A stretch of DNA of 5,595 nt from CAZPZZ01 sp964591245. GTDB taxonomy: Bacteria > Acidobacteriota > Vicinamibacteria > Vicinamibacterales > UBA8438. Of this stretch, positions 1-4,216 are shown piece by piece (position 1 is the stretch's first letter; each line of letters starts with the position of its first letter). Location of the stretch: contig CAZPZZ010000215.1 of NCBI GenBank assembly GCA_964591245.1, positions 1 to 5,595 on the forward strand, in the 5' to 3' direction. Under the pieces are notes generated by a model. It saw only the letters and a program-made list of their open reading frames with translations. It did not search any database and was not told the origin of the DNA. Both the position numbers and the translations under genes were made by a program.

Positions 1-107
1 CGCCGGATCCCATTTCAGCTCACCGGTCGCACGCTCTGACGATCGACGATTGCACTCGTCGCCGTCTCCGTTTTGCCTTCTGGAATGCTTATCTCGCCAG
101 GAAAATC

Positions 108-632
108 ATGGTCCAGGTGCGCTTGCGCGCGCTTGGCCCACTTCTGGTCGATGAAGTGCTCAATGAGGTCTTCCCCGATGGCTTCGAGGCCCTGTCCCCA
201 AGTCTCCAGCGTGCCTTTTTCTTGGCCATCCGCGAACAGGTAATCAGCGTCGGCTACTTCAGCCCTACCCTACTCTTGCTCATCGCCGCTCTCCGATCCC
301 ACCTCGATCGGCTCAACCTCTCCAACGGGCCGCCCGATCTCGCCAACGCCCTTGCCCATCTTTCTCCGATCGATGGATGTCGAGTCGTCGAATTCGTCGC
401 ATTGCTCACATCTTTCGATGGGACCAACGTCATGGCAGAGCGCAAGACCCTCACACGACTTCGACGTACCCTCGGGCTCCCCCCCAACCCTGAGCGGATC
501 GCCGCATACCGCGAGATGACCCTCGAAGGTCTTCCGCTGGCCGATGCCGCGCAGGGCGCCCTTCGCCCGGCGTCATCGGTCACCTCCGCCAGAGGATCAC
601 AGTCAGCCCGAGTGACCCCAGAACGTAGCTAG
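108..632 (+). CDS. Unrecognised protein, faint TerB-like C-terminal half; possibly 5'-truncated
   Basis: I do not recognise this 174-residue protein with confidence. The codons mostly end in G or C, as in the neighbouring genes, so it looks coded. It is mainly helical and soluble; the short hydrophobic run YFSPTLLLLIAAL (residues 50-62) is too short for a clear membrane span. Residues 85-131 (LSPIDGCRVVEFVALLTSFDG, then an AERKTLTRLRRTLGL segment) resemble the helical pattern of TerB-like domains: hydrophobic helix, acidic D-G turn, E-x3-L-x2-L helix, then G-L. This is a weak resemblance, not an assignment. The last 20 or so residues are Ser/Arg/Ala-rich and probably disordered. ATG 108 has AGGAAA only 3-4 bases upstream, which is tight. 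The same frame is stop-free back to base 3 (no ATG), so the true start may lie outside the window. It ends convergent with the S51 gene. Confidence 0.6.
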   Translation: MVQVRLRALGPLLVDEVLNEVFPDGFEALSPSLQRAFFLAIREQVISVGYFSPTLLLLIAALRSHLDRLNLSNGPPDLANALAHLSPIDGCRVVEFVALLTSFDGTNVMAERKTLTRLRRTLGLPPNPERIAAYREMTLEGLPLADAAQGALRPASSVTSARGSQSARVTPERS

Positions 633-722
633 CGACCGTCTTCGACAAGACCTCTCCGGCGAAGAGACAACTCAACGGCAGTACCAAGCAACCTCAACCG
701 CAATCGGCGTGCCTCACCTCAG
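633..722. other. Convergent intergenic gap with weak alternative hairpins
   Basis: This 90-base gap separates two genes that end head-on. A short perfect stem GTCTT/AAGAC (638-642 with 647-651, 4-base loop) competes with TCTTCG/CGAAGA (639-644 with 660-665). Neither is followed by a T-run on either strand, so a standard intrinsic terminator is not supported, although some termination function is expected in this position. Confidence 0.3.
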
Positions 723-1520
723 TCACTCAATCAGTTCCGCGGCCAGTTCCTCCTCGACGATCTCTTCCCCCTGCCGTCGCACGTAGTAGACCTTTGCGTC
801 TTCCCGCGTGTGCACCACTCTCCGTACGTCGTTATCCAGAAAGTAGATTCCCGCGTCGTTGTCGCAGGCATAGCCCGGCTTCAATTCTCCCGAGCGAATC
901 AGGTCGTGATAGGTCGGCCGCCGATCCTCTTCCGCGTCGTAATGCGGTGAATGGCTGCCCTCCAGAAAGCCCAGGCAGTCGACGGTCGACAATTCCCGAG
1001 GTCGCGAATCCGTCGTGCCATGTTCGAACCAACACAGCGAGCCCGCGCTGGCACCACCGAGAACAATCCCACGGTCCCAGGCCTGGCGGAGCACCTCATC
1101 AATACCGTGGGCCTTCCAGATCACCTGCTGGTTCAACGTATTGCCGCCAGAGACGACGATACCGTCCACGGACAACAAGACCTCCTCAAACGACCGGGCC
1201 ATACGACTGCTGCTAATAAAACTCCGTTGTACAGACGGAACGACATCCAGCGGAGCACAATCCTCGTACCATCGGATGATTCCCGATTCACGGTCAGCTG
1301 ACGCCGTGGGCAAGTAACAGAGCTTCGGCCGTTCCTTGCCCGTGAGGGCCGCCATATACCGGATGAACGGTGTCCTGAACCCGCCCCCCGCGATCAAGAT
1401 CTTCCGGGCGATCGCCTCCTGTACGACACCATGCCGCCCGGAGGTCCCAGCCGCGAGATCCCCGATCCCCAATCCCGTCACGCCCAACGCCGTGGAAACA
1501 AAGAAGGCTCTCCGTTCCAT
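723..1520 (-). CDS. Tat-exported S51 family peptidase (peptidase E / cyanophycinase-like)
   Basis: This 265-residue protein belongs to peptidase family S51, the serine peptidases with a class I glutamine-amidotransferase-like fold (PepE cleaves Asp-X dipeptides; cyanophycinase cleaves the Asp-Arg polymer). Visible S51 signatures are SGGNT at 124-128, the nucleophile elbow GGASAGS at 155-161 (predicted nucleophile Ser158) and PHYD at 192-195 (predicted catalytic His193). The N-terminus MERRAFFVSTALG has a twin-arginine motif (RR at 3-4, then A-F-F) and a modest hydrophobic stretch, which suggests Tat export. Classical PepE is about 230 residues and cytoplasmic, so the extra N-terminus fits an export signal. 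The start is supported by GAGGAG (minus strand, 1532-1537), 11 bases before ATG. The gene is divergent from the methyltransferase and convergent with the gene at 108-632. Whether the substrate is a dipeptide, cyanophycin or something else cannot be read from sequence. Family assignment is strong; specificity is unknown. Confidence 0.9.
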   Translation of the reverse strand: MERRAFFVSTALGVTGLGIGDLAAGTSGRHGVVQEAIARKILIAGGGFRTPFIRYMAALTGKERPKLCYLPTASADRESGIIRWYEDCAPLDVVPSVQRSFISSSRMARSFEEVLLSVDGIVVSGGNTLNQQVIWKAHGIDEVLRQAWDRGIVLGGASAGSLCWFEHGTTDSRPRELSTVDCLGFLEGSHSPHYDAEEDRRPTYHDLIRSGELKPGYACDNDAGIYFLDNDVRRVVHTREDAKVYYVRRQGEEIVEEELAAELIE

Positions 1521-1661
1521 ATCGATACCCGCTCCTCATCAATACGAGCGCACGGCGCGCCTCAGGCACCACCGCGAACACATCACGTCAACGAATCCCA
1601 CCGCGCACAGCGACATCCCGCTCCGAGCACGGTCACTTGGGTGCGCCACTCTCTTCCACTC

Positions 1662-1691
1662 TCGTCATATCAGTGTGTGATTTGAAATAAT
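1662..1691 (+). promoter_or_regulatory. Weak candidate promoter for the methyltransferase
   Basis: TCGTCA (1662-1667, 4 of 6 against TTGACA) is followed after 18 bases by AATAAT (1686-1691, 5 of 6 against TATAAT), in the most AT-rich patch of this intergenic region. If used, transcription would start near 1698 and give a leader of about 150 nt containing the inverted repeats at 1704-1790. The match is modest and could be chance. A TTGACA at 1745-1750 has no matching -10 element. Confidence 0.25.
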
Positions 1692-1836
1692 CCTAGTTCA
1701 GGCAGGCGGAGTGCTCAAGAGACGGCAAGCACCGACTGAGAGAATTGACACACCGCTCCGCCTCTGAGGGAGAGCGCCGACCCGCGGGTCCTCGACTGCT
1801 CTTCCGTAAGTACTCTGCGCGACGCTCCACCTCGCG

Positions 1837-1842
1837 AAAGGA
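1837..1842 (+). promoter_or_regulatory. Ribosome binding site that sets the methyltransferase start
   Basis: AAAGGA lies 7 bases before ATG 1850. It decides between this start and the longer TTG frame from 1745, which lacks a comparable site and would add 35 residues not expected in the family. Confidence 0.7.
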
Positions 1843-1849
1843 CCACGAC

Positions 1850-2863
1850 ATGGGCACCGACACACATTCCGCACCAGATCAACTTCTCATGCAACACGTA
1901 CTCTCCAAGTTCGTGTCTCGCGCCCTGAGCGTTGCCGCCGATGTCGGCGTGGCCGACTACATCGCCGAATCCCCGGTCGAAACGGTGGATCTGGCTCAGA
2001 AGACTGACACCAATGCAGATGCCTTGGGTCGGGTCTTGCGCTGTCTGGCCGCGGTAGGGGTCTTCGCGCAGAATGGCACGCGCTTCAGTCATACGCCAGC
2101 CTCCGAACTGCTGCGCACCGACCATCCACAGTCGCTCCGAGGCATGGTCCGTTGGATCAACACCAAGCCCGCCTGGGACGCCTGGGGCCGCCTCGACCAT
2201 AGCGTCAACACCGGCGCACCGGCCTTCGACAAGGTGCACGGCACCCACGTGTTCGAATACTTGAAAAGCGACACCGACACCGCGGCCATCTTCAACGATG
2301 CGATGACCGGCTTCAGCACGATGACCGGCCACGCGGTAGCCGAGGCCTACGACTTCGGGACTATGAAGACCTTGGTCGACGTCGGTGGCGGTCATGGGAC
2401 CCTTCTGTCCACAATCCTCACGAAATATCCAACCCTGTCCGGAGTCGTCTATGACTTGCCAGAGGTGGTCGCCGGTGCACCCACTGCCCTCGGCGACCTG
2501 GCGTCTCGCATCGACACCGTCGCCGGGAGCTTTTTCGATGGGGTGCCCCAGGGAGCAAACGGCTACATCATGAAACACATCATTCATGACTGGAGCGACG
2601 AGCACTGCATACAGATCTTGCGACACTGCTGCGACAGCCTGGACGATGACGGTAAGGTGCTCGTGGTCGAGCAACTCGTCACCGACGGTCCGGAGTCTAC
2701 TTTCGCCAAACTGCTAGATCTGGAGATGTTGGTGATGACCAACGGCGGCCGCGAACGTACCGCGGTGGAGTTCCGCGCACTCTTCGAGCAGGCTGGGCTG
2801 ACGATGACGCGCATTGTTCCGACCGCGTCCCCTGTTGTCGTGATCGAGGGCGAGCGCGCCTGA
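1850..2863 (+). CDS. SAM-dependent O-methyltransferase (COMT / Methyltransf_2 family)
   Basis: This 337-residue protein is a class I methyltransferase of the COMT-like type (plant caffeate O-methyltransferase, acetylserotonin, hydroxyneurosporene and polyketide O-methyltransferases), which moves a methyl group from SAM to a hydroxyl of a small molecule. Residues 1-100 match the dimerisation / winged-helix N-domain (QLLMQHVLSKFVSRALSVAA, then DVGVADYIAE). The SAM site is LVDVGGGHGT (175-184), followed by DLPEVV (202-207). HIIHDWSDEHC (243-253) carries the predicted catalytic base His246. Glu274 (VVEQ) and Glu302 (GGRERT) align with the two glutamates that frame that histidine in plant COMT. 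Length and motif order are complete. The acceptor substrate cannot be inferred, since no biosynthetic genes lie beside it. No signal peptide is seen, so it is probably a cytoplasmic homodimer. A 192-base gap and a terminator-like hairpin suggest it is monocistronic. Confidence 0.95.
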   Translation: MGTDTHSAPDQLLMQHVLSKFVSRALSVAADVGVADYIAESPVETVDLAQKTDTNADALGRVLRCLAAVGVFAQNGTRFSHTPASELLRTDHPQSLRGMVRWINTKPAWDAWGRLDHSVNTGAPAFDKVHGTHVFEYLKSDTDTAAIFNDAMTGFSTMTGHAVAEAYDFGTMKTLVDVGGGHGTLLSTILTKYPTLSGVVYDLPEVVAGAPTALGDLASRIDTVAGSFFDGVPQGANGYIMKHIIHDWSDEHCIQILRHCCDSLDDDGKVLVVEQLVTDGPESTFAKLLDLEMLVMTNGGRERTAVEFRALFEQAGLTMTRIVPTASPVVVIEGERA

Positions 2864-2895
2864 CGTTCGTCCGAATAACCAACCCCGAGGGCGGT

Positions 2896-2919
2896 TCGGG
2901 CACATCACCAGGTGCCCGA
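2896..2919 (+). terminator. Terminator-like hairpin after the methyltransferase (no T-run)
   Basis: TCGGGCAC (2896-2903) and GTGCCCGA (2912-2919) form a perfect 8-bp GC-rich stem with an 8-base loop, 33 bases after the methyltransferase stop. No T-run follows, so this is not a textbook intrinsic terminator. It may act as a non-canonical terminator or as 3'-end protection. A second 5-bp stem, CCCGA 2884-2888 with TCGGG 2896-2900, uses the same left-arm bases, so the two are mutually exclusive. Confidence 0.45.
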
Positions 2920-2952
2920 TGACACCACGTATTTCGGCACGTGGGCAGAGCA

Positions 2953-2981
2953 TGGACAAGGCGGTCAATCCGAGATAGAGT
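2953..2981 (+). promoter_or_regulatory. Candidate sigma70-type promoter for the lectin-like gene
   Basis: TGGACA (2953-2958, 5 of 6 against TTGACA) and TAGAGT (2976-2981, 4 of 6 against TATAAT) are separated by exactly 17 bases. The predicted start is about 2988, inside or next to a T6 run (2984-2989), giving a leader of about 65-70 nt. The paired palindromes at 2994-3023 would lie at about +6 to +35, a position suited to a repressor. Placement before a monocistronic gene adds support. Confidence 0.45.
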
Positions 2982-2993
2982 CATTTTTTCCAA

Positions 2994-3023
2994 CAACTCT
3001 GAGTTGAGTTGCCTGTCAGGCAA
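2994..3023. promoter_or_regulatory. Two adjacent perfect odd palindromes, candidate double operator
   Basis: CAACTCTGAGTTG (2994-3006) is a perfect 6-1-6 palindrome, and TTGCCTGTCAGGCAA (3009-3023) is a perfect 7-1-7 palindrome. They are separated by 2 bases, with centres 16 bp apart. The one-base centres make them more natural as DNA sites for dimeric regulators than as tight RNA hairpins, although 4-5 bp stems with 5-base loops could form. They sit just downstream of the predicted promoter and 33 bases before the lectin-like start codon. The binding protein is unknown. Confidence 0.5.
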
Positions 3024-3055
3024 TTCCGTGGCACACACGCAGGAGAAACACGACG

Positions 3056-3724
3056 ATGACAAGACAACACCGCTTGGTAGCAGTTACGGCGATTGTGAGT
3101 GCGTTAGCGCTTGCCGGGCCCTCGCTCGTGGCGCAGCAAGACGATCCCCCCCCGATGGGTTTCTTCGTCACCAGCGTCGGTCTCGGCGATGGCGCCAACC
3201 TCGGTGGCCTTGCCGGTGCCGACGCGCATTGCCAGTCGCTCGCAGAGGCGGCCGGCTCGGGGAACCGTAGATGGCGCGCCTATTTGAGCACGCAGGGCCC
3301 CAACGCCGTTGACGCGCGGGACCGGATCGGTGACGGCCCCTGGGCAAATGCGAATGGCCTCGTCATGGCTACGACTGTGTCCAGCCTGCACTACGACAAC
3401 TCCAACTTTAACTGGGAGTTCTCGCTGGATGAGAACGGCAATCAATTTCCCTCCCGCATCGACGGCGACCCGGACTTCACGGAACACGACATCCTGACCG
3501 GCACACAGATCGTCGGCACGGCGTATCCAGAGGGCGATGACCGAACGTGCGGAAACTGGAGCAGCAGTGACGAAGGCAGTGCGATGCTGGGTCACGGTGA
3601 CCGGTACTCCTTCACGACGCCTGGCTCCCCCTGGAATGCCGCCCACCCATCACGCGGCTGCTCCCAGGACAACCTGATTGCAACCGGCGGAGCCGGCCGC
3701 TTCTACTGCTTTGCCGCTGACTGA
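3056..3724 (+). CDS. Secreted endostatin / DUF1554-like (C-type-lectin-fold) protein
   Basis: This is a 222-residue exported protein. Residues 1-26 form a Sec-type signal peptide (basic TRQHR, hydrophobic core at about 8-22, likely cleavage after LVA, before QQDD). The mature part opens with FFVTS (36-40) and NLGGLAGADAHCQSLAEAAG (48-67), then RRWRAYLST (71-79). This order resembles the G-AD-xC / FRAFLSS core of vertebrate endostatin and the NLGGisGADakC motif of the bacterial DUF1554 family. The C-terminus CGNWSSS, HPSRGC and GRFYCFA also mirrors the end of endostatin. The four cysteines are Cys59, Cys165, Cys202 and Cys218; by analogy with endostatin the pairs would be 59-218 and 165-202 (inference). 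A surface or extracellular binding role is plausible, but the ligand is unknown. AGGAG at 3041-3045 lies 10 bases before ATG. The resemblance comes from motif reading, not a search. The gene stands alone between candidate regulatory elements. Confidence 0.8.
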   Translation: MTRQHRLVAVTAIVSALALAGPSLVAQQDDPPPMGFFVTSVGLGDGANLGGLAGADAHCQSLAEAAGSGNRRWRAYLSTQGPNAVDARDRIGDGPWANANGLVMATTVSSLHYDNSNFNWEFSLDENGNQFPSRIDGDPDFTEHDILTGTQIVGTAYPEGDDRTCGNWSSSDEGSAMLGHGDRYSFTTPGSPWNAAHPSRGCSQDNLIATGGAGRFYCFAAD

Positions 3725-3736
3725 TCACTGACCACA

Positions 3737-3792
3737 CTTGAGCAACGTTTCGTATTGGGTCCATGGCGGGCCGAGTACGAGCGTTGCTCAAG
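3737..3792. repeat. Long imperfect hairpin after the lectin-like gene
   Basis: CTTGAGCAACG (3737-3747) and CGTTGCTCAAG (3782-3792) are perfect 11-bp inverted arms. The pairing continues inward with T3748-G3781 and T3749-A3780, a bulged T3750, six more pairs (3751-3756 with 3774-3779, one a G-U), a bulged G3773, and two G-C pairs. A loop of about 12 bases remains. It starts 12 bases after the stop at 3724. It has no T-run on either side, so it may be a non-canonical terminator, an mRNA 3'-end stabiliser or a small repeat element. Confidence 0.55.
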
Positions 3793-4060
3793 CCAACGCT
3801 CTCCGCGGACGCCGACGCCGCGAGACTCAGCCCTCAAGTCCATCCACGACGCCCTCGCGCCCCCTACGGCGTGCCCGCGTTGCCCCCACCCACCCCCTGA
3901 GCGACCAGCCACGAACGTGCGCTCCGATGCTGGTTCATCCTGGTCGCAACGACGCGGCTTCCATGGAGATCCTCGCGCCCTTCCGGACGCAGAAGCGGAC
4001 GTCGCCGACGTCATCATGGGACATCTCGATCGCAAAGTCGCGAACCGGGGATCCTTCGAA

Positions 4061-4102
4061 GTAACCAATGAAGCCGGATATCTGTTGGTTACACCGCGGC
4101 TT
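4061..4102 (+). other. Interleaved inverted repeats, possible pseudoknot
   Basis: GTAACCAA (4061-4068) pairs perfectly with TTGGTTAC (4085-4092), and AAGCCG (4071-4076) pairs perfectly with CGGCTT (4097-4102). The four arms are in the order A-B-A'-B', which is the topology of an H-type pseudoknot, with linkers of 2, 8 and 4 bases. The 4-base linker is short for crossing an 8-bp stem, so the two stems may instead be alternatives. Transcription of this stretch is not established. Confidence 0.3.
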
Positions 4103-4145
4103 TCTCGTGCGGTGCGCAGACCACCGGAAGTCCGTGAAGAGAAGA

Positions 4146-4151
4146 TATAGT
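4146..4151 (+). promoter_or_regulatory. Candidate -10 element for the metalloprotease gene
   Basis: TATAGT matches TATAAT at 5 of 6 positions and would place the start near 4158, about 59 nt before ATG 4217. No acceptable -35 hexamer lies 16-18 bases upstream and there is no extended -10 TG, so support is weak. Confidence 0.2.
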
Positions 4152-4216
4152 CTCTACTTCTGAGCGACCGTCACCGCAACGGAGATGCATCACCAAGTAT
4201 CCATACGAGGTTTGCC

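Larger units (their letters stand above)
1521..1849. promoter_or_regulatory. Divergent promoter region between the S51 peptidase and the methyltransferase
   Basis: The 329 bases hold the 5' regions of two divergent genes and no convincing coding sequence. A stop-free extension of the methyltransferase frame from TTG 1745 gives an Arg/Ser-rich stretch unlike the family N-terminus, so I treat it as leader. The right half carries several inverted repeats: AGGCGGAG 1704-1711 with CTCCGCCT 1756-1763, GTGCT/AGCAC (1711-1715 with 1728-1732), CCTCTGAGG at 1761-1769, and the perfect 12-bp palindrome GACCCGCGGGTC at 1779-1790. I found no good promoter for the S51 gene on the minus strand. Confidence 0.55.
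3793..4216. other. Non-coding stretch before the metalloprotease
   Basis: I see no convincing gene here on either strand. A forward frame (3755-4150, 131 codons from an ATG inside the hairpin) starts with Pro/Arg/Ser-rich, unstructured-looking sequence. Its last part (about 3990-4150, including GSFEVTNEAGYLLVTPRL) looks more protein-like but has no start signal and no family I recognise; it could be a gene remnant or chance. The stretch also holds interleaved inverted repeats at 4061-4102 and a -10-like TATAGT at 4146-4151. Confidence 0.5.

Noticed and set aside
638..668. Bidirectional terminator between the convergent genes
   Set aside because: The stems are only 5-6 bp and mutually exclusive, with no T-run on either strand; kept only as a note on the gap.
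1745..1750. Perfect TTGACA as a -35 box
   Set aside because: No AT-rich -10 hexamer lies 16-18 bases downstream; that sequence is GC-rich.
1745..1849. TTG-initiated N-terminal extension of the methyltransferase by 35 residues
   Set aside because: The extension is Arg/Ser-rich, unlike the family N-terminus, and overlaps leader palindromes; ATG 1850 has a good AAAGGA site.
1715..2674. Long minus-strand open frame (319 codons) antisense to the methyltransferase
   Set aside because: It lies opposite a gene with complete family motifs, its composition is that of an antisense shadow (many G, V, H, A), and no domain is recognisable.
2984..2989. T6 run as an intrinsic terminator tract
   Set aside because: No stable hairpin lies directly upstream; the nearest strong stem ends about 65 bases earlier. 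It sits better as part of the promoter/start region.
3104..3646. Minus-strand frame of 180 codons antisense to the lectin-like gene
   Set aside because: The forward protein has a signal peptide, a ribosome site and conserved cysteines; the reverse frame has no recognisable domain.
3738..4064. Forward frame of 108 codons in the gap before the metalloprotease
   Set aside because: It starts inside the long hairpin, is rich in Ser/Arg/Pro/Thr, lacks a ribosome site and resembles no family.
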